From Spirochaetia bacterium (GTDB lineage Bacteria; Spirochaetota; Spirochaetia; Treponematales; Treponemataceae): 55,033 bases of DNA. Below, in pieces: positions 6,414 to 14,870 of this stretch. Below the pieces are notes generated by a model that saw only the letters and a program-made list of their open reading frames with translations, did not search any database and was not told the DNA's origin. How positions within the stretch are numbered: the stretch's first letter is position 1; every line of letters starts with the position of its first letter. The translations under genes and the position numbers were made by a program. Where the stretch lies: positions 1-55,033 of the forward strand of contig CAAGBC010000033.1 of assembly GCA_900767955.1 (NCBI GenBank). The letters run 5' to 3'.

Positions 6414-7255
6414 TTTGTAATTAATAAATATTTATTGATTTTATTATAGAAATCATCTTCAGAACTAAACCATTGATTATCAATTGCTTGGGAATAAAAA
6501 TACTTTGCTTCGTTAATTTGTTTAATCGAATAATTAGAATAACTATTTATAAACAATCGTAAAAACTTATAGTTGCTATTCTCTAGCAAATACGAAATCA
6601 TCCAAGTTGAATATTTTCCACCAGGAAATGCAAACGACGTAATATTAATTCCTTTTTCATAAAATTCTTCGAGAGGATTTATTGCTTCTGCTATTAATTC
6701 CTCTTGAGTCGTATCATTTGTAAAAAAATTATGATGTAGTGTATGATATCCGATTTCCATACCATCTTTTATAGCTGTTTCTGCAAATTTCCCAAATCTA
6801 GCATAATCACCAATACAGAAAAAAGTAGATTTTATATCATAACCAACAAAATAAGGCAAATATTTTTCCCAATTTCCAGGAAAATAATCATCTAAAGAAA
6901 ATAGTATTCCCGCTTCATTTTTTTCATCTAAATAATATTTTGTTTTACCTGTATATAATTTTTTAGTATTATATAATTTATAATTTATTTCTACATATTT
7001 ATCATATAATTTAAAAGAGTCTAAGAATAATTTTATTGAAAATTCATCCTTTGTTGCATATAAATAATCTCCAACCTTATCGTATTTAAAATCTAACTGT
7101 ATACTATTAATTGACTCATTTTTTAATATATCATAAATTTTTTCTATCTTTATCTGATCAATAGTATCTTCTGTAGAGTCAGTAATAGTATACTGACAAG
7201 ACAATGTAAGACAAGACAAAACAAAACAAAATAATAAAAATATAACTTTCTTCAT
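6353..7255 (-). CDS. Polysaccharide deacetylase (NodB domain) lipoprotein, frameshifted C-terminus
   Basis: The protein starts with a lipoprotein signal (hydrophobic residues 4-19, lipobox LTLSC with Cys20), so it should be anchored in an outer-leaflet or periplasmic membrane. The NodB homology domain follows: FSLDDYF with the metal and base aspartates (122-123), STFFCIG, the HTxxH metal motif at 171-175, and a substrate-loop FAFPGGKYS near 210. The family removes N-acetyl groups from extracytoplasmic polysaccharides; PgaB and IcaB are analogues. The open frame ends at 300 residues, but the sequence beyond residue 281 departs from the likely native frame. A one-base deletion in a run of As probably shifts it. 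The catalytic domain core precedes the shift and could still function. Confidence 0.85.
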   Translation of the reverse strand: MKKVIFLLFCFVLSCLTLSCQYTITDSTEDTIDQIKIEKIYDILKNESINSIQLDFKYDKVGDYLYATKDEFSIKLFLDSFKLYDKYVEINYKLYNTKKLYTGKTKYYLDEKNEAGILFSLDDYFPGNWEKYLPYFVGYDIKSTFFCIGDYARFGKFAETAIKDGMEIGYHTLHHNFFTNDTTQEELIAEAINPLEEFYEKGINITSFAFPGGKYSTWMISYLLENSNYKFLRLFINSYSNYSIKQINEAKYFYSQAIDNQWFSSEDDFYNKINKYLLITKITNTIWPCTTHYILDEENI

Positions 7256-7339
7256 ATATACCTCTCTACAAATATACTGTTCATTTTATATCAAAATAAT
7301 TTTTTAAACTTATATATCTAAGTTTACCGTTATATAATA

Positions 7340-8482
7340 CTATAACTGGGAGTTCACTAATTTTTCAATATGTTCCAATGAACTTCCATTTTCAAAACTA
7401 CCAATATCTTCTAAATATTTTTGGCATTTTTTTATTGCTATTGGTTCGTCATAAGTATTAATCAATTCGCACAATTCTTCATTATTTTTCGAAAATGCAA
7501 ATGCCCATTCACTGATATCTGTGTAAAAACCTCTATTTTGTCTGTAATTTTCAAGATCCGGTACAAAAAGAAATCCAGGTTTTTTTGTAAGTGCAAAATC
7601 AAATATACAAGAAGAATAATCTGTAATTAATGAATCCGCGACAATAAGTAAATCTTGCATATCAGGATAAACTGATGCATCTATAAATTGCTCAGAAATT
7701 CTTGCATTATGTTTTACAGCATGATGAGACCGAATTAAAAAAGCAATTTTTTTAGAAAATCGTCTTTCAAACGCTTTTTTCACACTCTCAATATCAAGAG
7801 TCATTTCAAATTCTCCATCTTTTGCAATTCCTCTATATGTTGGTGCATATAATACTACAAAATAATCATTAGGAATATTTAAAGCACTAAAAACTCTTTT
7901 TTTAATACCATATTTTACACTTTCGTTTTCAAAAAAAATATCATTTCTAGGCATCCCAATTTCCCAAAATTTCTTTTTTGGAAATCCGGTACTTGAAGCC
8001 ATGACTTTTGTAAAAATTTCAGAACTTGAAATATAATAATCGGTATGCTTGCATTGAATTCTTTTTGTTACCTTTGCATATAAATTTATAACTGGATACT
8101 CTACACGCTTAAACGCTCCTCCTCCATGCCAAGTATTTATCCAAATAGACTTCTTTTTTTTAGGTAAATAAGTTTGCAATTCAATATTTACAAAAACATA
8201 TTTTGATGTAATAAGATAAAAGTAATACTTTATAGTATTAAGTCTTACAATAACAAGTTTATTTCTAGAGTCATAAGACGGAATATCTAAATCTCTGATT
8301 GTAGCCCAAACAAAAATCATATTCTCTTTGCTCTTATTAAGATATTCATAAATAGCACGTGGGTTACAAGAATATTGACTCCCATTGTAACTCATAAAAA
8401 AACACTGATTCTTCTTCAATGGAAAAAGCTTAAAAAAGGAGAGAACAAATTTTATAACATACAAAACAATAAGTTTTATCAT
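7340..8482 (-). CDS. CDP-glycerol/polyol phosphotransferase family protein (TagB/TagF-like)
   Basis: This 380-residue protein has the TagB/TagF (Glyphos_transf) signatures in order: an N-terminal membrane-associating segment, WINTWHGGGAFKRV near residue 113, IGMPRNDIFF near 180, VLYAPTYRG near 215, the FLIRSHHAVK histidine motif near 255, and ADSLITDYSSCIFDFAL near 285. Family members transfer glycerol-phosphate or ribitol-phosphate from CDP-polyols onto teichoic-acid or capsule chains at the inner membrane. The start overlaps the stop of a 65-residue gene by four bases (ATGA), and that gene overlaps the epimerase in the same way, so the three are translationally coupled. With the TarI-like cytidylyltransferase upstream, a CDP-activated polyol donor is likely. 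Which polyol is unknown. Confidence 0.88.
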   Translation of the reverse strand: MIKLIVLYVIKFVLSFFKLFPLKKNQCFFMSYNGSQYSCNPRAIYEYLNKSKENMIFVWATIRDLDIPSYDSRNKLVIVRLNTIKYYFYLITSKYVFVNIELQTYLPKKKKSIWINTWHGGGAFKRVEYPVINLYAKVTKRIQCKHTDYYISSSEIFTKVMASSTGFPKKKFWEIGMPRNDIFFENESVKYGIKKRVFSALNIPNDYFVVLYAPTYRGIAKDGEFEMTLDIESVKKAFERRFSKKIAFLIRSHHAVKHNARISEQFIDASVYPDMQDLLIVADSLITDYSSCIFDFALTKKPGFLFVPDLENYRQNRGFYTDISEWAFAFSKNNEELCELINTYDEPIAIKKCQKYLEDIGSFENGSSLEHIEKLVNSQL

Positions 8483-8676
8483 ATTTTCATTTCCCTAAAA
8501 ATTTTATATCCATATTCTGAAATTTTATCTTTAAAGTTAGACAAACAAGAACTAACGTAAAACAAAAATGCTGTATGACTATACCCCCTGTCTCCAAGTT
8601 TTAAGACATGACGCAACACAAAAGTCAAACAATAAGTAATTATTGGTATTATTACCATCATGTAAATTATTGTCAT
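8479..8676 (-). CDS. Small membrane protein, unknown
   Basis: This 65-residue protein has one strong hydrophobic segment (MTIIYMMVIIPIITYCLTFV, about residues 2-21) and a basic, Tyr-rich tail ending FKDKISEYGYKIFREMKI. I do not recognise a family. Four-base ATGA overlaps with both neighbours (start with the epimerase stop at 8673-8676, stop with the transferase start at 8479-8482) argue strongly that it is translated. It could be a partner or membrane anchor for the polyol-phosphate transferase, or a leftover of a longer membrane protein. Confidence 0.65.
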   Translation of the reverse strand: MTIIYMMVIIPIITYCLTFVLRHVLKLGDRGYSHTAFLFYVSSCLSNFKDKISEYGYKIFREMKI

Positions 8677-9731
8677 TTATTTTCTTCCTTCATTCCACTA
8701 ACAAGTCTTTTGAACATATCTTTCAAATCAACTTTACTATGCCAACCTAATGCTACCGTTTTTGTGGAATCCAACTGCAACTTAACCATAGGATTATAAC
8801 CAAGTTTTTCAACATCTTCTGCAATATCAAAAATCACTTTACTACCACTTTCAGAATATAAACTGCAAACTAGTTCTGCCATATCTGCTATAGATATTGT
8901 AGTATCCATATTGGCAACATTGTAAGCTTCCCCGACATTACCTTTTGATAAAACCATGAGAATTCCACTTACAGCATCTGTTGTATAACAATAATTACGT
9001 ACTGTTTCTCCTTTAGTTTTCAGAATTATATCTTTACCTTCAATAACAGAACGTGCAAATTGGGCAAAAACACGACTATCATTATATTCTACTCCGGCAC
9101 CAAAAGTTTGGCAAAGGCGTACAACTTTTATTGGAATTTTGTATTCACTTGCATAAGAAGCACATATATTTTCTACCATGCGTTTACTTTCTGAATAGCT
9201 AGAACGAACTGACATGGTATCAATAAATCCAGCATCATTTTCTACTACAGTTTTTATTTCATTAAATTCATTAAATGTTCCATAAACTTCAAGAGAACTT
9301 AAATATACAAAACCTTTTATTTTATTATTTATACATTGTTTTAAAAGATTTCTAGTTCCATCAATAGCAATTTCAATAGTTTCAACTGGCTTTTTAACAA
9401 AAGTTTTTGAATCCGTAATACTTGCTCCATGAATGATATAATCAAGCTGCAGATCAGAAATATTTAGACTTAAAATATCTGAATATACAGGAATTAAATT
9501 TTCAGATTTATAATTACCAAAAATTCTATCAAATTTACTTTTATTACGGCAAGCTGCGTAAACTTTGATATTTTTATTATTAGTCATAGAATAACTAACT
9601 AATGATTTTACAAGGATTAATCCAATAAGGCCCGTTGATCCAGTTACAAGAACCGAACAATTTTCAAAAGGTTCAAAGTATTTTTTTTCTTTAATTAAAG
9701 ACTGAATATCATTTTCTAAAACTTTGCTCAT
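8673..9731 (-). CDS. NAD-dependent epimerase/dehydratase (extended SDR)
   Basis: This 352-residue extended short-chain dehydrogenase acts on nucleotide sugars or polyol precursors in the cytoplasm. The Rossmann glycine motif TGSTGLIG lies near residues 31-38, followed by the D in VYSDIL, the HGAS strand, VYLSSLEVYG, and the catalytic YSESK (Y-x3-K) near 179, then RLCQTFGAG and the YCYTTDAV substrate region. AGGA precedes the ATG at 9731, and the stop overlaps the next gene by four bases. Its position between a cytidylyltransferase and a TagB/F-like transferase suggests it makes or modifies the CDP-linked precursor, which is inference. The exact reaction cannot be told from sequence. Confidence 0.87.
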   Translation of the reverse strand: MSKVLENDIQSLIKEKKYFEPFENCSVLVTGSTGLIGLILVKSLVSYSMTNNKNIKVYAACRNKSKFDRIFGNYKSENLIPVYSDILSLNISDLQLDYIIHGASITDSKTFVKKPVETIEIAIDGTRNLLKQCINNKIKGFVYLSSLEVYGTFNEFNEIKTVVENDAGFIDTMSVRSSYSESKRMVENICASYASEYKIPIKVVRLCQTFGAGVEYNDSRVFAQFARSVIEGKDIILKTKGETVRNYCYTTDAVSGILMVLSKGNVGEAYNVANMDTTISIADMAELVCSLYSESGSKVIFDIAEDVEKLGYNPMVKLQLDSTKTVALGWHSKVDLKDMFKRLVSGMKEENK

Positions 9732-9740
9732 ACTTTTTTC

Positions 9741-10457
9741 CTATAATCCAAAAATCTGACTATTCTCTCGCACTTCATATAACGCTTTAAACGTATAATA
9801 ATCTGCAGGAGTAGTTATTTTTATATTATCTACATTTCCAGGTACAGAATAAAGTTCATGTCCATAAAATTTCATAAGTGAAGCAGAATCTATCATATTT
9901 ATATTACCATCTTTTCTTGCTTGAACATGAACTGCATAGAATTCACCAAGTTTAAAACACTGAGGAGCTCTAGCATGAAAACATTTTGAACGATCTGTGA
10001 CAGAAGCAATTTTACCATTTTCCTGAGTTACAATTGTTTCAATTGCAGGAACAACAGTAATTGCAGAACCATTTTCTTTTACAGATTTAATACAAGCAGA
10101 AATAACATCCTCATTAATAAAAGGCCGAACACCATCATGAACTAAAACAACATCATCATTAGAGGCAAATTCTTTAATAGCACACACTCCGTTATAAATA
10201 GATTCTTGACCAGAATCCCCTCCGGGAACTACCTTACGAACTTTGTCAATTTGATATTTTTCTAGAAGCTTGTTCAAAGTAGGTATCCATTCTTTTATGC
10301 AAACAACTACAATACTATCTATTTCAGAATGATTTTGAAAGTTTTCAAGAGTATGAATAATCAATTCTTTTCCATAAAATTGTAAAAACTGCTTAGGCTT
10401 GCCACGACTGTTCATTCTTGTCCCACTTCCACCTGCAAAAATTAATACATTATTCAT
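9741..10457 (-). CDS. CTP-dependent cytidylyltransferase, IspD/TarI family
   Basis: This 238-residue enzyme transfers CMP from CTP to a phosphorylated alcohol. The motifs are FAGGSGTRMNSRGKPKQFL (CTP-binding loop, residues 7-25), VVPGGDSGQESIYNGV near 85, VLVHDGVRPFI near 110, and a C-terminal IDSAS..KFYGHELYSVPG..DNIKITTP. The PKQFLQFYGKELIIHTLENF segment is more like TarI (D-ribitol-5-phosphate cytidylyltransferase) than classic IspD, and the neighbours are polysaccharide genes, so CDP-ribitol or a related CDP-polyol is the favoured product. IspD (isoprenoid pathway) remains possible. AAGGAG stands before the ATG at 10457. No TarJ-type alcohol dehydrogenase is present, and the adjacent SDR may replace it. 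Confidence 0.8.
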   Translation of the reverse strand: MNNVLIFAGGSGTRMNSRGKPKQFLQFYGKELIIHTLENFQNHSEIDSIVVVCIKEWIPTLNKLLEKYQIDKVRKVVPGGDSGQESIYNGVCAIKEFASNDDVVLVHDGVRPFINEDVISACIKSVKENGSAITVVPAIETIVTQENGKIASVTDRSKCFHARAPQCFKLGEFYAVHVQARKDGNINMIDSASLMKFYGHELYSVPGNVDNIKITTPADYYTFKALYEVRENSQIFGL

Positions 10458-10491
10458 TACATATCTCCTTGTTTACACAACTCATAAAAAT

Positions 10492-11664
10492 TTATACGAA
10501 CAAAATCTCATTCAACGATTCTTTTATTGTCATTCTATAACTTTGATTTTTTTCTAAATCATAACCTTCTTGCATACAGTTTTCCAACTCATTAACTAAA
10601 TCTTCCGGTTGTGTTGATAAAATTGAAAAACATCTATTTGAATATCCAATATTTTCGTAAAAATATCTTTGTTTTGGATTCCAATATAAAGCAAGTGATG
10701 GTATTCCTAACGAATAAGAACAAATTGATGCATGCATTCGAGAACAAATGATTATTTTATATTTAGACAAATCAATAAGAAATTGTTTTCCAGTAAGAGG
10801 TATAGGCACAATATTATTATTTATAGGTAATTTTAATTGTTTTAATAGAAAAATACCAAAATTATAATCATCTTTACTTCCATTTGTAAATAACTGCCAT
10901 TTCAATTTCTTTTCATTTAACTTTTTAATAATATCAACATAATATTTTATAACAATATCCGTTGTAATGGCCTTATCAAATTCAGAAAAAATTTCAGGTC
11001 GTATCAAACCAACCCCAATTAAATCAGATTCATGATCCTTTTTAACATCATAACAATCTGAACTCCATACACCTGAGTCACAAACAAGTTTTGCTTTTGT
11101 ATTCATTAAATAAAAATCATTCATTTCTGATAGATTTTCACGAACCGTAACAGAAGTCACCTTAGGAGAATTAAGAACTTGAACTAAATTGTTATACCCT
11201 TGTTTATTTTTATCAAATTTTCCATTAAAGCCTACTGAATTATATGCTATAAGAATATTTCTTCTTTCTGCATATTCCGTTATTAATTTCAAGTATTCAT
11301 CACAATTGTAATGTTCACATTCAATTAAACCGCCACCTGCAAAAATAATAAAATCAACATTTTTCAATTCTTTTCGCAAAAAATTTTTAAAATAAATTCG
11401 ATATGGCAATGTAGGCTTTAATGATTTCCCCCGTAAACGATATAGTATTGTATTTAATACCTTTAAAGGAAAATTTAATACATAAAATAAAGAATTCTTA
11501 TTACATCTTCCTCGTAAATCAATAACTTTATATCTGTTGTTAGGAGCAACTTCTTTACACAGATACTCAACAGAATCACAAATGATAGGATCTCCGATAT
11601 TTGCATCTTTTAATAAACCAATAATACAAACATTAAGATTTTTTTTACCTCTTTTATCTAACAT
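10492..11664 (-). CDS. Polysaccharide pyruvyl transferase family protein
   Basis: This 390-residue protein of the PF04230 type uses phosphoenolpyruvate to put a pyruvate ketal on a sugar of a surface polymer. It begins with a GT-B-like strand NVCIIGLLKDANIGDPI, has the acidic/glycine FIIFAGGGLIE near 110, and carries the C-terminal signature IICSRMHASICSYSLGIPSLALYW near 320. The ATG at 11664 follows GGAGG by seven bases. The open frame extends in phase upstream to 11706, where it overlaps the ferredoxin-like remnant. A single-base slip in the A10 tract at 11685-11694 would fuse the two proteins. In other genomes such transferases often sit next to a full F420-hydrogenase-beta-like protein, which is truncated here. 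Confidence 0.87.
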   Translation of the reverse strand: MLDKRGKKNLNVCIIGLLKDANIGDPIICDSVEYLCKEVAPNNRYKVIDLRGRCNKNSLFYVLNFPLKVLNTILYRLRGKSLKPTLPYRIYFKNFLRKELKNVDFIIFAGGGLIECEHYNCDEYLKLITEYAERRNILIAYNSVGFNGKFDKNKQGYNNLVQVLNSPKVTSVTVRENLSEMNDFYLMNTKAKLVCDSGVWSSDCYDVKKDHESDLIGVGLIRPEIFSEFDKAITTDIVIKYYVDIIKKLNEKKLKWQLFTNGSKDDYNFGIFLLKQLKLPINNNIVPIPLTGKQFLIDLSKYKIIICSRMHASICSYSLGIPSLALYWNPKQRYFYENIGYSNRCFSILSTQPEDLVNELENCMQEGYDLEKNQSYRMTIKESLNEILFV

Positions 11665-11842
11665 CTCTTTTCCTCCATGGCATGTTTTTTTTTTCACAAA
11701 GTCCACATTTTACACAAAGATTGCCATCAATATTTGAATACAAAAAATCATCATCATTTGAAACCATCTTTATAGCTTGTTTTGGACAAACAGAGTAACA
11801 AGTATGACATCCATTACAAATTTTCAATGCATTTTCTAACAT
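11654..11842 (-). pseudogene. Truncated 4Fe-4S ferredoxin-like N-terminus (FrhB-type)
   Basis: This 62-residue frame starts with a complete 4Fe-4S motif (C9-x2-C12-x2-C15-x3-C19-P) and has most of a second (C43-x2-C46-x2-C49), but the fourth cysteine of the second cluster is Asn53. It then runs through a run of ten As into unrelated residues and stops at 11654, inside the pyruvyltransferase gene. This is the N-terminal ferredoxin part of 'coenzyme F420 hydrogenase/dehydrogenase beta' proteins, normally about 350-450 residues, which commonly pair with pyruvyltransferases in polysaccharide loci. AGGGAGA precedes the ATG at 11842, overlapping the end of wzx. It is likely a remnant, unless slippage at A10 fuses it to the transferase. 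Confidence 0.75.
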
Positions 11843-11843
11843 T

Positions 11844-13364
11844 CTATCTCCCTAACTTAGTCTTAACTATTCCAACTATCCACTTTCTTTCGTCTTTCGA
11901 CAAAGCCACAAAGTAACCACTCAATCCTACACAAATAACAGAAACAATAACCGTTACACATAGTCGCAAAAAGTTATCTCGCATCAAGTCTTTTACAAAA
12001 TACGGAATAACTAACGCAACACCTGCACAACAAATAACTGGCAAAAAAACATTAAATATATATTTCCAAAAAGAAAAATCTATCAAACGTTTTAAAATAC
12101 AAAGTCTCACAATAAATGCAATAAATGTAATAACAATAGAAACAATAAATACACTATAAGGATTTGCACCAAGTTTTAAGACAACATAAGTAATTGGTGC
12201 ATTCAAAAGAAGAACTCCACCCACAACTGATTGATACAACTTTATTTTCCCAGTTGCTTGAGCAGCAGCCATAATCGGATAACTAATTGTATCAATTAAG
12301 GCATCTATCAAAGCTAAACTTGTAAAAACAATGGCATATTCAGGAACATTTTTTAGCCAAATTTTTAATACATACGGCATTTCTAAAATCAATGGTAGTG
12401 CAAAAACATACATTAGTAAAAAGGTAGCTTTACAACTTCTAAACATAAGTTGTAACATCCTTTCTTTTTCGCCAGTTGCATAAGTTTTAATAATTTGAGG
12501 TCTTACAGCTGTACTAAAATTCTGTGCAAAGCTATTTACAGCACTATTTACTTGCTGAGCAATACCACGAGCTGTATTTACGATAGGATTAAAAAATTGA
12601 TTTAGAATAATGTTTACTACTTGATATTTAAAAACACCAACTGCAGCGCCAAACATATTCCATCCTGTATAACTAATCAATTCCTTAAATAAATCTTTTT
12701 CCCAGAAAAAAGAAAACTTACATTCAGAATATTTTTTTATACAGATTGTTCTATAAATTGCAGTATTTATAAAAACAACCGCCACCATCAAAAGACCGTA
12801 AAAAATCAACTTATCAATAGCAAATAATGGAAGTAAAAATACGATACCAAGTTTTAGTACAACTTCAATTATAGATACATAGGCATAAATATTCATATCT
12901 TCATGAGCTATAATCGAAGCCATAAAAGGGGCTGTCAAAATTGTAAATATCATAGAAAAAACAGATGACTGATAAATCCAAAATGCAGCATCCTTTCTAT
13001 ACAAAGGAACAACAAGTTTATTTACCACAAACCACAAACCAACTGTTTCTGCAAGAACCAAAACAATCAATGCAATCAAACAGTAAATAGTAAAAGACAT
13101 GGAAAAATATTTTTTTAATTTTTCAGAATCATTTTGACCAAGAGCATAACTAAAATAACGTTGACTAGCAGTTGCCATACTATTACTTAGAAAACTAAAC
13201 ATAGTTACCACACCAGCAACTACATTATATATCCCGTAATCCTCAGCTCCAAGCGTATTCAAAATAACCCTAACAGTATACAGACTTACAATCATTATAA
13301 GAATCTGTCTAAAGTAGAGCATAAGAGTATTTTTCGCTATTCGTTTAGTAGTATTTTGTTCCAT
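11844..13364 (-). CDS. Wzx-type polysaccharide flippase (MATE-like)
   Basis: This 506-residue polytopic protein has about 12-14 hydrophobic helices. It starts IAKNTLMLYFRQILIMIVSLYTVRVILNTLGAEDYGIYNVVAGVV, the usual opening of oligosaccharide flippases of the MOP superfamily. Further typical segments are SNSMATASQRYFSYALGQ and YTGWNMFGAAVGVFKYQVVNIILN..FNPIVNTARGIAQQVNSAV in the middle. It would flip undecaprenyl-linked repeat units across the inner membrane for the EpsG-type polymerase encoded downstream. It is the first gene of the minus-strand polysaccharide locus. The 215-base gap upstream contains palindromes belonging to the neighbouring transcription unit and must hold its promoter. 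No strong -35/-10 pair stands out. Confidence 0.9.
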   Translation of the reverse strand: MEQNTTKRIAKNTLMLYFRQILIMIVSLYTVRVILNTLGAEDYGIYNVVAGVVTMFSFLSNSMATASQRYFSYALGQNDSEKLKKYFSMSFTIYCLIALIVLVLAETVGLWFVVNKLVVPLYRKDAAFWIYQSSVFSMIFTILTAPFMASIIAHEDMNIYAYVSIIEVVLKLGIVFLLPLFAIDKLIFYGLLMVAVVFINTAIYRTICIKKYSECKFSFFWEKDLFKELISYTGWNMFGAAVGVFKYQVVNIILNQFFNPIVNTARGIAQQVNSAVNSFAQNFSTAVRPQIIKTYATGEKERMLQLMFRSCKATFLLMYVFALPLILEMPYVLKIWLKNVPEYAIVFTSLALIDALIDTISYPIMAAAQATGKIKLYQSVVGGVLLLNAPITYVVLKLGANPYSVFIVSIVITFIAFIVRLCILKRLIDFSFWKYIFNVFLPVICCAGVALVIPYFVKDLMRDNFLRLCVTVIVSVICVGLSGYFVALSKDERKWIVGIVKTKLGR

Positions 13365-13471
13365 AATCTATATTAGGTTTTATACTTGATAAGTTTATCA
13401 CTTTGAAAATAAAATAACAACCAATTTATAGTCAGTTCCACATTTCCCTACTACAATCTTTTAGATAGGAG

Positions 13472-13491
13472 ATCCTGATTTTCATCAGGAT
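13472..13491. repeat. Palindromic intergenic element (ATCCTGAT/ATCAGGAT)
   Basis: An 8-bp perfect inverted repeat, ATCCTGAT at 13472-13479 and ATCAGGAT at 13484-13491, flanks a TTTC loop and is preceded by GAG. The same element with the last stem pair changed from T-A to C-G occurs at 35678-35697. It lies between wzx and corC. Confidence 0.75.
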
Positions 13492-13514
13492 TTATATAAT
13501 TGAAAAACCGTTAA

Positions 13515-13538
13515 AAACAAAGACAAAAGTCTTTGTTT
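13515..13538 (-). terminator. Rho-independent terminator after the phoH-corC cluster
   Basis: AAACAAAGAC and GTCTTTGTTT form a perfect 10-bp stem with a 4-base loop. On the minus strand the stem is followed by TTAA after its U-rich arm. It lies 42 bases beyond the corC stop codon, so it would end transcription of the minus-strand cluster before the polysaccharide locus. A stem this weak in GC is only a moderate predictor. Confidence 0.6.
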
Positions 13539-13579
13539 AGGTTTCTCAACTTCCGCAGCTACACTCACATAATACAAAT

Positions 13580-14383
13580 CTATTCTTCTGATTCAGAAGG
13601 TGTGTCTACGCGTTTTATTATCTTTATCACATTTATACGGTGGCCTTCCATGTCTTGGATTATGAAGTCGTAGTTTTTGTATGTGGCTTTTTCAAATTTG
13701 GCGGGGATTTTTCCGAATATGTCAAAGGCAAAACCTCCAAGGCTGTCAAAATCTGTGGCAGGAAAATCTGTTTTTAGAGATTCGTTTAAATCTTCAAGGT
13801 TTACACGAGCATCACAAAGCCAAGTATTTGTTCCCAAAACGATTATATCTTCTTTTTCGTTATCAAATTCATCTTGAATATCGCCTACAATTTCTTCAAT
13901 GATATCTTCCATTGTGACGATTCCAGAAATTCCACCGTATTCATCAATTGCCATTGCAATATGCAAATGACGGCGTTTAAATTCTCTAAGCAAGGAATCG
14001 ATTCTTTTTGATTCTGGAACAAAATATGCTTTTCTGATTATTTTTTCTAGTGAATATTCTTCTTTTTTTGCCAAGGAATAAATTAAATCTTTGACATACA
14101 AAATTCCAATTACATTATCAACTGATTCGCTATAAATCGGAAATCGTGAATGACCGCTTTCTGATAATTTTTCTAATAATTCATCAAGTGGTGTATCGAT
14201 GGAAATAAAATCAACATCAATTCGTGGAACCATAACTTCTTTTACTGTCGTTGTTGACAAATCTTCAACGCCACGAATCATATCTTGTTTTTCTTCTTTT
14301 AATTCTTCTAATTCTTTTTCAACTTCCGATTGTGCAATATCTTCTTCAACAACTTTTTTCTTGGAAAAATGAAACAAACTCAT
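13580..14383 (-). CDS. CorC/HlyC-type CBS domain protein
   Basis: This 267-residue cytoplasmic protein has a charged coiled-coil-like start (residues 10-36) and the CorC signature TTTVKEVMVPRIDVDFI near 45. A CBS pair follows (about 50-170), with SGHSRFPIYSESVDNVIGILYVKDL and HIAMAIDEYGGISGIVTMEDIIEEIVGDI. The C-terminal CorC_HlyC domain (DEFD through INVIKIIKR) is about residues 172-258. CBS pairs bind adenosine nucleotides, and relatives take part in Mg2+/Co2+ efflux, so a regulatory role in metal transport is likely but not shown. No membrane domain is present. It lies 7 bases after ybeY, and the ybeY-corC order is common in bacteria. No functional residues appear lost. Confidence 0.9.
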   Translation of the reverse strand: MSLFHFSKKKVVEEDIAQSEVEKELEELKEEKQDMIRGVEDLSTTTVKEVMVPRIDVDFISIDTPLDELLEKLSESGHSRFPIYSESVDNVIGILYVKDLIYSLAKKEEYSLEKIIRKAYFVPESKRIDSLLREFKRRHLHIAMAIDEYGGISGIVTMEDIIEEIVGDIQDEFDNEKEDIIVLGTNTWLCDARVNLEDLNESLKTDFPATDFDSLGGFAFDIFGKIPAKFEKATYKNYDFIIQDMEGHRINVIKIIKRVDTPSESEE

Positions 14384-14390
14384 ATAAAAA

Positions 14391-14870
14391 CTAACCTATT
14401 ATTTTTTCATCAGATAAATCTGCAAGCAAATTTTCTTGTAAGATTAACATTTCATCTGTTGGAACAACACCTTTTTCAATATGTTCTTCACCGTGATCCA
14501 TTCCGTTCAAATGTAAAATTCCGTGAATTATTAATCTTTTTAATTCTGTATTTGTATCAACTTCAAAATATTCTGCGTTTTTTGGAAGTGTTTCTAAACT
14601 GATTGCAATATCTCCAACATTTTTCCAAAGGCCTTCTTCATCTTCGTATTCTTCCCCGTTTTCAAAAGAAAGAACATCTGTTGCAGAATCAATATTTCTG
14701 TATTGGCTATTTAAGTCTTTGATAAATTCATCTGAACAAAACAACACAGAAATTTCTTCATTATCATAATTTAATTTTTGCAAAACTGTCTGAATAAAAG
14801 GTTCAACTTTGTTAAACCAAACAGGTTCTGTAACATCTTCTCCTAATGAAATTAAAATTCTATTAGCCAT
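14391..14870 (-). CDS. ybeY: Endoribonuclease YbeY
   Basis: YbeY is a zinc-dependent single-strand endoribonuclease needed for 16S rRNA 3'-end maturation and 70S ribosome quality control. The 159-residue length is normal. The zinc site HGxLHLxGxDH is complete: H116, H120 and H126 in IIHGILHLNGMDHGEEH. The substrate-side S-A-T-D-V-L-S-F segment (62-69) and the VGDIAIS strand are also present. The start overlaps the end of the pgpH gene by eight bases. Its place between pgpH and corC in a phoH-pgpH-ybeY-corC run is the usual one and supports the assignment. Confidence 0.95.
   Translation of the reverse strand: MANRILISLGEDVTEPVWFNKVEPFIQTVLQKLNYDNEEISVLFCSDEFIKDLNSQYRNIDSATDVLSFENGEEYEDEEGLWKNVGDIAISLETLPKNAEYFEVDTNTELKRLIIHGILHLNGMDHGEEHIEKGVVPTDEMLILQENLLADLSDEKIIG

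Noticed and set aside
1854..13364. Whole polysaccharide locus as recent foreign DNA
   Set aside because: It is somewhat more AT-rich than the housekeeping genes, but such loci often are, and I found no integrase, att site or transposase to support transfer.
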